Source: Rhizobium sp. Leaf453
Lineage (GTDB): Bacteria > Pseudomonadota > Alphaproteobacteria > Rhizobiales > Rhizobiaceae
Assembly: GCF_001425605.1 (NCBI RefSeq)
Contig: NZ_LMRG01000012.1
Location: 519,518 to 583,517, forward strand
Reading direction: 5' to 3'
DNA: 64,000 nt
Position numbers and translations under genes: made by a program. A model generated the notes under the pieces. The model saw nothing but the letters and a program-made list of their open reading frames with translations. It was not told the origin of the DNA and made no database searches. Every line of letters starts with the position of its first letter. The stretch's first letter is position 1. Below are positions 1 through 8,444 of this stretch, in pieces.

Positions 1-1
1 G

Positions 2-82
2 GCGGGCACGATCCTGCCGTTGCGCGCCGACCGCGTTCTGGCCACCGGAACCACCGCCGGCAGCGTTGTGGGGCTGGTCTGA
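2..82 (+). CDS. C-terminal end of a phage spike-base-like protein (partial)
   Basis: The frame is open from the left edge and ends in TGA at 80-82, giving 26 residues. The tail contains LPLRADRVLATGTTAG, which resembles the C-terminus of the small spike base proteins (RCAP_Rcc01079 family) of alphaproteobacterial prophages and gene transfer agents. The stop overlaps the next ATG (ATGA), so the two genes are translationally coupled, as is usual in phage structural modules. The family call rests on a short C-terminal fragment and on the phage-like neighbour; the start lies outside the window. Confidence 0.5.
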   Translation, partial: AGTILPLRADRVLATGTTAGSVVGLV

Positions 83-1149
83 TGGCATCTCTCGGCTTCA
101 GTTCCGGCCTTGGGCTTGCGGCGACCGCAAATGCCTGGTTTTCCGGCTCCGCTTTTACCATCGTCGATACCACCGACAGCCTATCGAAATCCCCGGCCTT
201 TATCGCGGATTTCCGCAGGGATCGCCATGCGCTGACTTCTGTCGCTGCCGCCGGCATTGCAGCGGCCACGGTCGATGCGCTGATCGTGCCACAGTCGGTC
301 GCCTTCGCCGACCTGTTTGCCTTCACGCGCGGTTCGGTAGCCGAATATATCGATGCAGCCGGCGCAGCCCAGCAGGCCGCGGTCGACATGCCACGCTTCG
401 ACTACCGGACCGGCCAGAGGCAATTGTTGCTCGAAGGTCCTGCGACAAACCTGTTCCTGAACTCCTTTGCCACGGCAACCCAGACGGTTTCGGTGACCAA
501 TGGCAGCCAGTACACGGTTTCCTGTCGCGGCAGCGGTTCGCTGGGCTTGTCGGGCGCTACAAGTGGAACGGTCACCCAAGCGACGTCTGTGACCTTCACG
601 GCATCATCAACCAGCCTGATCCTCACGGTGTCGGGCAGCCTCAGCCGCGCGCAGGTGGAAACGGGGGCGGTTGCCAGCTCCTTCGTACAGACAACCGGCA
701 CGACGGCTTCGAGAAGTGCCGACAGTTGCCGGCTTTCGGCTGCGGGCGAAGCACTCGTCCAGAGAAGCGCCGCAACGCTGACCTTGAAGGCGCAGGGACT
801 TTCCGGCTCGCTGGCTCGTCTTTTCGGCGCGGGTTCCGGAGACGACCTTCTGGGGCTGAACACGGCACAGACGAACATTCTGAGTGGCAGCACCCTCGTT
901 CTCACCGCGATCACATCGCCGCTACCGGCCTTCGGCGCCGGCCTTGCATGGAGCGGTACGGGACGGAGCGGCAGTTACAACGGTTTGGCGGTAGCATCGG
1001 ATTCGGCCGTGCCGGTCACAACGGGACAGGTCTACCTCGGGCGCAACCAGTCCGGGCTGTTCGCATCCGGCAGATATGACAGTCTGGTGATTTGGCCATT
1101 CCGCGCCACGAATGCTTCTATCCAGGCCAAAGCGGTTGCCTATGTGTGA
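82..1149 (+). CDS. Phage tail/spike-like structural protein
   Basis: This 355-residue protein is low in charge and very rich in Ser, Thr, Ala and Gly, as expected for a beta-rich fibre or spike. Around residues 103-127 it has the pattern PRFDY...LLEGPATNLFLNS, a block found in many phage tail and head-spike proteins just before a carbohydrate-binding-like jelly roll. The C-terminal third (GRSGSYNGLAVAS... then VYLGRNQSG) looks like a concanavalin-like lectin fold. The start overlaps the stop of the upstream spike-base-like gene. No phage gene follows it, so this is the right boundary of a prophage or GTA-like module. The receptor-binding role is inferred. Confidence 0.6.
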   Translation: MASLGFSSGLGLAATANAWFSGSAFTIVDTTDSLSKSPAFIADFRRDRHALTSVAAAGIAAATVDALIVPQSVAFADLFAFTRGSVAEYIDAAGAAQQAAVDMPRFDYRTGQRQLLLEGPATNLFLNSFATATQTVSVTNGSQYTVSCRGSGSLGLSGATSGTVTQATSVTFTASSTSLILTVSGSLSRAQVETGAVASSFVQTTGTTASRSADSCRLSAAGEALVQRSAATLTLKAQGLSGSLARLFGAGSGDDLLGLNTAQTNILSGSTLVLTAITSPLPAFGAGLAWSGTGRSGSYNGLAVASDSAVPVTTGQVYLGRNQSGLFASGRYDSLVIWPFRATNASIQAKAVAYV

Positions 1150-1175
1150 GCCGGTTTCGCATGCGACAGCCGGCT
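1149..1175 (+). terminator. Hairpin at the end of the phage tail module
   Basis: AGCCGG (1149-1154) pairs with CCGGCT (1170-1175), and the loop contains the palindrome TCGCATGCGA. It begins at the stop codon of the tail-like gene. There is no good T tract, so its role as a terminator is uncertain. Confidence 0.35.
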
Positions 1176-1307
1176 TCACGCGACTGTGAATAGAACACCT
1201 GCAACTTTTCGGGGGGTATGCCGTTTGAAATCCTTAGAGGATTAAACCAAATTTAGCGAGCCTGGTGCAAAGTTTCCGGACTAGGCTGGTGACTGGGAGG
1301 GGGTCGG

Positions 1308-1538
1308 ATGATCATCTTGACCGCATTTTCAATCGGACTGCTGGCGACGGTAATGCGGTCGGTGGCTTGCTATGTGCTGATTGCCCTGATGATCGGCGCA
1401 AGTTTTATCGTTGCGGCGCTGATGTCGGCGGGCACGGTTTCGCTGACCATGCTGATGCTGGCCCTGCTGGGCTATAATGCTGGAATCGCGGCTGCAATCG
1501 GAGCCGCCTTGGCCGTTACGACACGGCGCCAGGCATAA
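1308..1538 (+). CDS. Small two-helix membrane protein, unknown function
   Basis: A 76-residue protein that is almost entirely hydrophobic. Residues about 3-40 and 42-70 can form two membrane spans, followed by a short basic tail (TTRRQA). A strong purine-rich ribosome binding site (GGGAGGGGG) lies just before the ATG, which supports translation. It stands alone between the phage module and a convergent oxidoreductase gene. I do not recognise a family; small membrane proteins like this are common next to prophage boundaries, but no link is shown here. Confidence 0.6.
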   Translation: MIILTAFSIGLLATVMRSVACYVLIALMIGASFIVAALMSAGTVSLTMLMLALLGYNAGIAAAIGAALAVTTRRQA

Positions 1539-1570
1539 GCCGCCAACCCATCATCGGACGAGCGATCATA

Positions 1571-1592
1571 CCCGCCGGATTTGCGCCGGCGG
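1571..1592. terminator. Hairpin between convergent genes
   Basis: CCCGCCGG (1571-1578) and CCGGCGGG (1585-1592) form a perfect 8-bp stem in the short gap between the small membrane protein gene (plus) and the Gfo/Idh/MocA gene (minus). It may serve both directions; the T tract is weak. Confidence 0.45.
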
Positions 1593-1608
1593 GCTCTCGA
1601 TCATTGGC

Positions 1609-2595
1609 TCAAACCGGCTCCCAGCCATCCTTCTCGCTGGCGCGGTAGATCGCATCGATCAGTTTCTGGTTGTTCACCGAGCTTTCCAGCGTCACCACTT
1701 CCTCCGCCTCTCCCTTCGCCGCGCGCGAAAACGCCTCGGCCTCGAGCTTATACTGACGGGCATCCTGGAAGCGGAACAGCTGCGATTGCGAATGGTTCTG
1801 ATTGGTGAGTTCCAGTTCCTCGGCGCCATAACGATCGGCGTTGAAGGGAGACTTGACCTCGATGAAGCCCTTGTCTCCATGGAAGACCATGACTTGCCGG
1901 GCGGCAAGCTGTGTGGAGATGTAGAAGCTCAATTCAAAATCACCGAAATCCGCACGCACGCTTGAATAGATATCGGTGCCGAAATCCGGATCGCGATCGG
2001 TATTGGCCTGAACACGAACCGGCTCCTTGCCGGTGACGAACCGGGTCGAGATCGTCGGGTAGACGCCGATATCCGGCAGGCCACCGCCGCCGAGTTCCGG
2101 CATATTGCGCATGTTGGAAGCATCGCGGTTGAAATAGGTGAAGGCACCCTGCACATGGCGCAGCCGGCCGATCGCACCTTCCTGCAGCAGCGAGCGGACT
2201 TTCCGCCAGACGGGGCTATAGGTGACCATGTAAGCTTCGGAGACCAGCACCTTGTTGCGGTCGCGAGCCTCGATCAGCGCATCGATTTCAGAGGCTTTCA
2301 GCGCGATCGGCTTTTCGCAGAGCACGTGCTTGCCGGCATCGGCCGCCTTGATGGTCCATTCCACATGCTGCGAGGTCGGCAGCGGGATATAGACGGCATC
2401 GATGACGTCGGACGCCAGCATCTCCTCATAGGAGCCGAAGGCATGCGGCACCGAGAAGCGATCGGCCATGGCGCGAGCCTTGGAAAGATCGCGGCTGGCA
2501 ATCGCCGTCACGACGCAGTTTTCCGCGTCCTGAATGGCAGGAACGACGAGTTCGCGGCCGATCTTGGCCGTCGACAGAATACCGAAACGCAACAT
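1609..2595 (-). CDS. Gfo/Idh/MocA family NAD(P)-dependent oxidoreductase
   Basis: A 328-residue protein of typical family length. The N-terminus ([15 protein letters not shown]) is a Rossmann dinucleotide-binding fold, and the family signature [12 protein letters not shown] sits at about residues 88-99, with the Lys of EKP as the expected catalytic residue. The C-terminal half is the substrate-binding alpha/beta domain, containing [13 protein letters not shown]. Such enzymes oxidise or reduce sugars, inositols or sugar-like diols, but the substrate cannot be read from the sequence. The gene is divergent from the aldo/keto reductase, so the two may share a control region at 2596-2770. Confidence 0.85.
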   Translation of the reverse strand: MLRFGILSTAKIGRELVVPAIQDAENCVVTAIASRDLSKARAMADRFSVPHAFGSYEEMLASDVIDAVYIPLPTSQHVEWTIKAADAGKHVLCEKPIALKASEIDALIEARDRNKVLVSEAYMVTYSPVWRKVRSLLQEGAIGRLRHVQGAFTYFNRDASNMRNMPELGGGGLPDIGVYPTISTRFVTGKEPVRVQANTDRDPDFGTDIYSSVRADFGDFELSFYISTQLAARQVMVFHGDKGFIEVKSPFNADRYGAEELELTNQNHSQSQLFRFQDARQYKLEAEAFSRAAKGEAEEVVTLESSVNNQKLIDAIYRASEKDGWEPV

Positions 2596-2770
2596 GATGT
2601 GTCCTCCCGTTTTGTTGGCCGCACACTAGCCGTGAGGTACGTGCCCATCAAGCGGCGGGTAGCGAATAAAGTTTTCGAGGACCATGTAAAAACGCTGTAC
2701 GGCGCCTATGTCGATGGGGCAGACTTTACCCTCCCTTTGCAGCAATCTCCCATCATCTTGGAGCGACCCC

Positions 2771-3721
2771 ATGGAAAAGCGAACCCTCGGCCGCACCGGC
2801 CTGTCCATCGCGCCGCTGGTTTTCGGTGGCAATGTCTTTGGCTGGACCGCGGATGAAAAGACGTCGTTCCAGTTGCTAGACAGGTTTGCCGGTGTCGGTT
2901 TCAACGCCATCGATACCGCCGATGTCTACTCGTCCTGGGCGCCGGGCAATTCGGGTGGCGAATCCGAGACGATCGTCGGCAAGTGGCTGAAACAGTCCGG
3001 CCGCGCCCGCGACGAGGTCGTCATCATCACCAAGGTCGGTTCGGACCTGGGCGAAGGCCGAAAGGGTCTCTCGGAGCGCTGGATTCTGCAGGCGGTCGAG
3101 GATTCGCTGCGGCGGTTGCAGACCGATCACATCGATCTCTATCTCTCGCACTGGCCGGATGCCGAGACTCCCTATGAGGAGACGCTCGGCGCTTATGACA
3201 AGTTGCTCAGCCAGGGCAAGGTTCGCCATGTTGGCGCGTCCAACCTCAATGCCTCGCAGTTGCGGACCGCGCTCGACATTTCCGCAGCCAACGGGTTGCC
3301 GCGCTATGACGTCCTGCAGCCGGAATACAATCTCTATGACCGCGCCTCCTTCGATGGGGCACTGCGCAACCTCTGCATTGCCGAAGACATCGGCGTCATC
3401 ACCTATTACAGCCTTGCCTCCGGTTTCCTGTCCGGCAAATATCGTTCGCACAAGGATCTTGGCGCATCGGTGCGCGGCGGCGGCATCGAAAAATATCTCG
3501 ACGGGCGCGGTATGCGCATCCTCGGCGCCCTGGACGAGGTGGCGGCGGCGACCGGCAGCACGCAGGCGGAGATCGCCCTCGCCTGGATCATGGCCCGCAA
3601 GGGAGTGACGGCGCCGATCGCCAGCGCCACTAGCCTCGCCCAACTCGACAGCCTGATCAAATCCGCGTCCGTCAACCTGTCCGACGAAGCGTGCAGACTG
3701 CTGAATGAAGCCAGCGAATAA
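2771..3721 (+). CDS. Aldo/keto reductase
   Basis: A 316-residue protein. The start at 2771 gives the normal family N-terminus MEKRTLGRTGLSIAPLVFGG. The (beta/alpha)8 barrel signatures are present: NAIDTADVYSSW (catalytic Asp and Tyr), the Lys in VVIITKVG, the His in DLYLSHWPD, and VRHVGASNLNASQL. The C-terminal region (ALAWIMARKGVTAPIASAT) is the usual NADPH-binding segment. It probably reduces aldehydes or ketones; the natural substrate is unknown. A GNAT gene begins 13 nt after its stop, suggesting co-transcription. Confidence 0.85.
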   Translation: MEKRTLGRTGLSIAPLVFGGNVFGWTADEKTSFQLLDRFAGVGFNAIDTADVYSSWAPGNSGGESETIVGKWLKQSGRARDEVVIITKVGSDLGEGRKGLSERWILQAVEDSLRRLQTDHIDLYLSHWPDAETPYEETLGAYDKLLSQGKVRHVGASNLNASQLRTALDISAANGLPRYDVLQPEYNLYDRASFDGALRNLCIAEDIGVITYYSLASGFLSGKYRSHKDLGASVRGGGIEKYLDGRGMRILGALDEVAAATGSTQAEIALAWIMARKGVTAPIASATSLAQLDSLIKSASVNLSDEACRLLNEASE

Positions 3722-3734
3722 TCCGGGGGCGGCA

Positions 3735-4184
3735 ATGACAGTTGAAATCCGCGATGCCCTGCCGGGTGACGAAGCCGATTGGCGCCGCCTCTGGGCTGGT
3801 TATGTCACCTTCTACCGGGTGGCCGTTTCCCCCGATGTAACGTCCACGACCTGGGCGCGGATCATCGATCCTTCCACGCCGCTGTTCATGCGCGTTGCCG
3901 TGCTTGATGGCCATGTGGTTGGTTTCGCCATCTGCCTGCTGCATGAGGCGACATGGGTGAAGGAGCCGGTCTGCTATCTGGAAGACCTGTTCCTCGACGA
4001 GGCAGCGCGCGGCAGGGGCATCGGCAAGGCGCTGCTGGACGATCTCGTCGAGAAGGCGAGGACCAATCGCTGGGCGCGGCTTTACTGGCATACCGATGAA
4101 GGCAACGAGACCGCCCGCAAGCTTTATGACCAATATACCGAGGCGGATGGCCATGTGCGCTATCGCATGAGCTTCAAGCCTTGA
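3735..4184 (+). CDS. GNAT family N-acetyltransferase
   Basis: A 149-residue acetyltransferase. The acetyl-CoA pyrophosphate-binding motif A is seen as EAARGRGIGKALLDDLVEKA at about residues 88-107, preceded by the beta-4 strand CYLEDLFLD and followed by WARLYWHTDEGNETARKLYDQ. The start at 3735 is preferred because a GGGGGCGG ribosome binding site precedes it and the upstream in-frame ATG lies inside the aldo/keto reductase gene. It follows that gene by 13 nt. The 3' end overlaps the convergent M15-like peptidase gene by 11 nt. The acceptor substrate is unknown. Confidence 0.82.
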   Translation: MTVEIRDALPGDEADWRRLWAGYVTFYRVAVSPDVTSTTWARIIDPSTPLFMRVAVLDGHVVGFAICLLHEATWVKEPVCYLEDLFLDEAARGRGIGKALLDDLVEKARTNRWARLYWHTDEGNETARKLYDQYTEADGHVRYRMSFKP

Positions 4185-4791
4185 GTTCGGGAAAGCCTTC
4201 ATAGAATTTCGCATGGCTGCCGGCATGGTTCGCCATACCGGGCTTGGTCAGCAAGCCGGCGGGCGCGACATAACTGCGGATGCGCCGGATTGGGCGTTCA
4301 TGCCATTGGATGTTGAACGCCCAGAGTTTCGGAAAGAAGCAGAGCGAGGCATAGGGCAGGTGGTCATGGATCCACCAAGCGAGTGATTGCCAACCCAGAA
4401 CGGTCGCCCGCCGATCCCAGACCCAGGGAACGACAATACAGGCCGTCGCCCCCATGCAGCCATCGGCGTCGCGCATGTCCCAGATATGATCGGCGGCGGT
4501 TGCCGCATTGGTGGAGCAATTCAGCTTGTTCCGGTTGCCGAAATCGTTGACCGAGCGCGAGCGGTAGCCGGAGCGGATATGCAGGCGCCCGAACGTGCGC
4601 TGCAACGGCTCCAGCAGTTCGGTGCAAAGCTTCGTTCCGGCTTCGATCGCAAGCTGTGGATCGTCAGGAATGTTCGGCATGCCGTAGAAGTCGGCGATCT
4701 CCGAATAGAGGAAATCGCGCAGGAAGAAATTCTCGGACAGACGCGCCCGGCCCATATCCTCCAGCCCCCGCATCGATCCCGGTTTCTTCAT
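4174..4791 (-). CDS. Peptidase M15-like protein
   Basis: A 205-residue protein. The start at 4791 is favoured by a GGGAGG ribosome binding site about 8 nt upstream; a longer start at 4815 is possible. The segment LAIEAGTKLCTELLEPLQRTFGRLHIRSGYRSRSVN resembles the N-terminal part of the M15A D-Ala-D-Ala carboxypeptidase/Hedgehog fold, where SGYRS is typical. The downstream ADHIWDMRDADG could supply the metal-binding His/Asp pair. There is no signal peptide, so the role in peptidoglycan cleavage is uncertain. Converges with the GNAT gene with an 11-nt overlap. Confidence 0.55.
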   Translation of the reverse strand: MKKPGSMRGLEDMGRARLSENFFLRDFLYSEIADFYGMPNIPDDPQLAIEAGTKLCTELLEPLQRTFGRLHIRSGYRSRSVNDFGNRNKLNCSTNAATAADHIWDMRDADGCMGATACIVVPWVWDRRATVLGWQSLAWWIHDHLPYASLCFFPKLWAFNIQWHERPIRRIRSYVAPAGLLTKPGMANHAGSHAKFYEGFPELKA

Positions 4792-4934
4792 TCGAAAACC
4801 TCCCGTTTCGGCCAAGGCTAAGCTCTCACTGCCTCCTGTGCCACCCGTTTCCTGAACCTGTCCCGCACGCCCCGATCCTTGCCGCTTTTGACAGTCGTGA
4901 TAGACTTGCTGGGTGCAGCAAGGGAGGTTCGCGA

Positions 4935-5294
4935 ATGTCCGACAGGCAGGCAGTAGGCACCGTCGTCCACCTCTATGTCGAGGGCATGGCGTTCTGCAAC
5001 GAGGCGGCCTTGCGCAAGGCCTTTCACCCGGATGCGAAGATCATCGGCAACTACGAAGGCGCGGTGGAATGGATGTCGCGCGACGACTTCATTGCCGCAA
5101 TTCTCGCCGAGCCTCCGGCACCGCCCGGAACCCAACCGATGATGGACATCGAGATCATCGACATTGAAGGCGACGCCGCCTTCGTCAAGGTCGCCGACGA
5201 ATTCGCCGGCATGCGGTTCACCGATTACCTGTCGCTGCTCAAGATCGACGGCCGCTGGGTGATCGTAAACAAGCTGTATCACCTGCACCGGTAA
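4935..5294 (+). CDS. NTF2-like (lumazine-binding-like) protein
   Basis: A 119-residue protein with an NTF2/SnoaL-type cone fold. A helical start (VHLYVEGMAFCNEAALRKAFHPDAKI) is followed by curved strands ending FTDYLSLLKIDGRWVIVNKLYHLH, typical of the putative lumazine-binding family (PF12893-type). The start at 4935 is chosen because AGGGAGG lies just upstream and the protein then matches the usual length; longer in-frame starts run through the divergent peptidase gene. The function is not known; family members are often small ligand-binding or isomerase-like proteins. Confidence 0.72.
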   Translation: MSDRQAVGTVVHLYVEGMAFCNEAALRKAFHPDAKIIGNYEGAVEWMSRDDFIAAILAEPPAPPGTQPMMDIEIIDIEGDAAFVKVADEFAGMRFTDYLSLLKIDGRWVIVNKLYHLHR

Positions 5295-5315
5295 GCTCTT
5301 ACATGCCGCCAACCC

Positions 5316-6497
5316 CTACGCCTCGGCTGTTTTCAGCCGCAGGCCAAGCACCAGCGGCACACTCATTGCATAGACCAAAACGACCGACAGCCAGATCGCG
5401 CCGGGCCATTCCTGCCGGACGAGGAAATACGCGCTGGAAAAGGCAAGCGGTGCGATGATCGATGCGAGGCTGACGGTGGAGGCGAGGACGCCCTGGAACT
5501 GGCCTTGGGCGGCATCGTCGACCTGGCGGGTGGCGAGCGATTGCAGCGCGGGCACGCCGATGCCGCCGAGGGCGAAGATGGGCATGATCGCGAAGACCAT
5601 CCAGCCCTCCGTCGCGAGCGCCATGACGGTGAGTGCGACGCAGACTCCGGCAACGCCGGTCAGGATGGCGGCGCGTTCGCCGAGCAACTTGACTGCCGGG
5701 CCTGGAAGAAACGCCTGGGCGAGCGTCTGGCAGATGCCGAAGGCGCCGAGCGACAGGCCGATCCACAAGCCGTTCCAGTGAAACGTGTCGCTGCCCCAGA
5801 GCGCCCAGCAGGTGCCATAGGCCTCGCCGGTGGCGCTGAAGATGAAGAACAGGAAAATGTAGGGCGTCACGCCCTTCAGCGAGAAGACCCAGCGCAGGGG
5901 GCGGAGCGGATTGAGCGCGCCGAGATCGAGCTTTTCGCGGGTTGGTGTGCGGGATTCCGGCAGGATGAAAAGGGCCAGCAGCAGGTTGCAGCCGTTTAGC
6001 ACCGCGGCGGCAATGAAGGGCAGGCGCAGCCAGTGATCGCCGAGCACGCCACCAAGGACGGGGCCGATGATGAAGCCGATGCCGAACATGGCGTTGAAGA
6101 GACCGAAGCGGCGGGCGCGCTGGTCCGGCGTGGAAATGTCGGTGAGATAGGCCATGGCCACGGCAATATTGGCGCTGGTCAGGCCGGCAATGGCGCGGCC
6201 GAGAAACAGCATCCAGAGACTGGAGGCGAAGGCGAGCACGAGATAGTTGACGGCAGCACCGGCGAGCGAAATCAGGAGGACGGGGCGACGGCCGATCCGG
6301 TCGCTGAGCGCGCCGAGCACCGGGGCGAAGATGAACTGCATGACGGCGTAGAGCGCGGTCATCGTGCCGATATAGGGCGCGACATTGGTGGTGTGGGTGA
6401 CGTCCTGCAACAGCGAGGGCAGGATGGGGAAGATGAGGCCGATGCCGACGGCATCCAGCACGATGGCGGTGAAAATGACAAGAAGAGGCCTGTTCAT
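5316..6497 (-). CDS. TetA-type MFS drug efflux transporter
   Basis: A 393-residue transporter with 12 predicted membrane helices. The signatures of the TCR/Tet (DHA1) family are present: the first helix DAVGIGLIFPILPSLLQD, the loop 2-3 motif GALSDRIGRRPVLL and the motif C-like GIGFIIGPVLGG. The start at 6497 gives the normal TetA N-terminus (MNRPLLVIFTAIVLDAVG). It is probably a proton antiporter in the inner membrane for a drug or related compound; resistance to tetracycline itself cannot be claimed. No TetR gene is adjacent; instead a 0.9 kb gene-free stretch lies upstream. Confidence 0.82.
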   Translation of the reverse strand: MNRPLLVIFTAIVLDAVGIGLIFPILPSLLQDVTHTTNVAPYIGTMTALYAVMQFIFAPVLGALSDRIGRRPVLLISLAGAAVNYLVLAFASSLWMLFLGRAIAGLTSANIAVAMAYLTDISTPDQRARRFGLFNAMFGIGFIIGPVLGGVLGDHWLRLPFIAAAVLNGCNLLLALFILPESRTPTREKLDLGALNPLRPLRWVFSLKGVTPYIFLFFIFSATGEAYGTCWALWGSDTFHWNGLWIGLSLGAFGICQTLAQAFLPGPAVKLLGERAAILTGVAGVCVALTVMALATEGWMVFAIMPIFALGGIGVPALQSLATRQVDDAAQGQFQGVLASTVSLASIIAPLAFSSAYFLVRQEWPGAIWLSVVLVYAMSVPLVLGLRLKTAEA

Positions 6498-7425
6498 GGC
6501 GCGATCCGATCGACGCAGGCATGCGGACGCTGTTCGCCCCGATGCGTGCGAATGAGCCTGACAAACATCAGGCATGTGGTTTCAGGGGAACGCTGGCCGA
6601 TCCCGGCGGAAATGCGCGGGGATGGCGTGTGCTTGACCACCTGGACGACAATTCGTCCACCTGTTTACTCCGCCGGGAGGCGGCTCAAGGGAAGCGGTCG
6701 CTTTTCGCGATGGCTGTTCATACCGCAGACGGGGCAAATGGGCAAGCGCTGTGCCAAAGGCTGGCGGGATGACGATCCGGTCTATCAAGAAACACGCCAA
6801 GGCATCGCGCCGGGGATACGGCACGGTGGGATATCGCTGGAGGGCGCACGCAAATGCGAAACCTCGGGGTATTTGAGTATATGGCTCCGCATTTGCGTGA
6901 CCTTCGGCGTTCTTCGGGGCGTCCAGCCCCTTCAAATGCCAACCACGTCTCGCTGCACCGCCTTATGGGGCGGCTTGCATGGCTCAACCAAACCGGGCTT
7001 GGACACCCGGGGGAGACGTTGTGACGGACCATTGGCGATCCGCCCGGTGTGCATCACCCTGCCTTTTGCCGCACGTTACGACAGGAAGCACAGGGCGCCG
7101 GCCCCCACCTGCCCGCGACCGTCTCGCGAAACACTCCGGCGGTGGAAACGGGATCAGTATGCGCTGTGATTTTGGGGCGGGGATGGACGGGGATGAAATT
7201 TTTTTGAAGGTGGTGGTCTTTGCGAGGTGACCAAAATTAGCCGCAATAAAACGGGAGGCGAAAGAGGCGTGATTCCCGATTGTCATTTTCCTGACCAAAT
7301 CAGAGATTCCGTCACTTACCTAGAGGCAACTTTGCGCCGTCATTTCGGACATTCAGGACTTGCTAGTCCGGAATGCAGTCAGTCGCTTCACAGCCTTATC
7401 GGGGCGAATGGTCCGCCGAGCAATT
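6498..7425. other. Gene-free stretch rich in hairpins
   Basis: About 930 bp with no convincing coding region on either strand: the open frames have no start with a ribosome binding site, no recognisable domain and unusual composition (many Arg, Pro, Cys, His). It contains a perfect 12-bp inverted repeat (6847-6858 with 6888-6899) and smaller GC-rich stems near 6964-6975 and 7010-7025. It includes the promoter region of the tet-type transporter at its left end. It could hold a structured RNA or the decayed remains of a gene; I see no tRNA, SRP RNA, RNase P or tmRNA landmark in it. Confidence 0.5.
6847..6899. repeat. Perfect 12-bp inverted repeat
   Basis: CACGCAAATGCG at 6847-6858 and CGCATTTGCGTG at 6888-6899 are exact reverse complements separated by 29 nt. 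They lie inside the gene-free stretch. No T tract follows on either strand, so a simple intrinsic terminator is unlikely; a structured RNA stem or a protein-binding site is possible. Confidence 0.6.
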
Positions 7426-8313
7426 CTACCGTCCAAAATATCCTCCGCGCAGCCGTGCGGCATCTCGGGAAGGCGGCAGGCCGAATTGCCGAGCATATTC
7501 CCGGCTGAACTGTGTCGGGCTCTCATAACCCACTCCGAACGCAATGGATGTGGCGTTGCCTTCGCCGGCGATAAGAAGAGATCGCGCGTGTAGCAGGCGG
7601 ACATGCTTCTGGTACTGGAGCGGACTGAGGGCCGTCACAGCCTTGAAGTGTCGATGGAAGGCCGAGACACTGAGCGCCGCCATCTCTGCCAAAGACTCGA
7701 CTCGTAGCGGCTTGGCAAAGTTTTCCCTGACCCATTGGATGGCGATGTTGATCCGTGAAAGAGCGGAATCCGGTGTCGCGATATCTCGCAACATCCAGCC
7801 TAACGGCCCCTGCAGCACCCGGAACAGGATTTCACGCTCGTAGGCCGGGGCAAGAGCGCTGACTTCGTCCGGGCGCAGTATAAGGCGCAGCATGCGCAAC
7901 CAGGCATCGAGTAAATCGGGTGTAACAGGAGCGACCGAAAATCCGGGGCTGTAGAGCTCACCTCTGGCAGGTTTGGGCATGTCTGCCAGCAGGTTTGCAA
8001 CGATTGCAGGCTTGAGCGTCAGGCTGATTGCAAGATACGGGTCACCATCATCAGACGCATGCACTGAACCGATCGCAGGCAGATCGACCGACATGACGAA
8101 ATATGTCGCTGGATCATAGCGGAACGTGCGGTCGCCAACAGACATGGTCTTCGACCCCGTCAGGATCACATTGACCATAGGATCGTATACGGCTGCAAGC
8201 TGATGCTCCGGAATTTCTCCCTGCACCATCGCGATGCGCGGAATACCCGTCTCCGTGCGGCGGTTCTCCGCCCGTGACGCCAATTGCCTGAGTTCCTGAA
8301 GCTGCGTGTTCAT
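7426..8313 (-). CDS. AraC family transcriptional regulator
   Basis: A 295-residue regulator. The N-terminal two thirds match the AraC_N type ligand domain (IPRIAMVQGEIPEHQLAAVYDPMVNVILTG...), and residues about 190-290 carry the two helix-turn-helix motifs: LRVESLAEMAALSVSAFHRHFKAVTALSPLQYQKHVRL, then ATSIAFGVGYESPTQFSREYARQFG. It is divergent from the five-gene operon that begins at 8445, with a 131-bp shared control region, and is the likely regulator of that operon. AraC_N regulators beside short-chain dehydrogenases are often responsive to small organic compounds; the inducer here is unknown. Confidence 0.85.
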   Translation of the reverse strand: MNTQLQELRQLASRAENRRTETGIPRIAMVQGEIPEHQLAAVYDPMVNVILTGSKTMSVGDRTFRYDPATYFVMSVDLPAIGSVHASDDGDPYLAISLTLKPAIVANLLADMPKPARGELYSPGFSVAPVTPDLLDAWLRMLRLILRPDEVSALAPAYEREILFRVLQGPLGWMLRDIATPDSALSRINIAIQWVRENFAKPLRVESLAEMAALSVSAFHRHFKAVTALSPLQYQKHVRLLHARSLLIAGEGNATSIAFGVGYESPTQFSREYARQFGLPPSRDAARLRGGYFGR

Positions 8314-8444
8314 GGATCTGTTGTTTCACACGAGCGGTCAAGGTTCAACGAGAAAGCAGAAATAGGCAAGATTCGAAGAGAATCGTGAGAGCGGGCTGCA
8401 GGTGCCGAGGCTATCCATTGGCTATCCAATCGAAGGAGCACCAA

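Noticed and set aside
5316-6497. Tetracycline resistance determinant
   Set aside because: The protein has TetA-type MFS motifs, but no tetR is adjacent and such chromosomal transporters are common; a resistance claim needs experiment.
7060-7110. CAGGAAGCACAGGG as part of an SRP RNA
   Set aside because: The similarity is a few bases only; the conserved GGTCAGG and GGAAGCAGCC arrangement is absent.
6033-7169. Open frame running from the TetA-type gene into the gene-free stretch
   Set aside because: The first half is the antisense of the transporter gene; the second half has no domain and no ribosome binding site.
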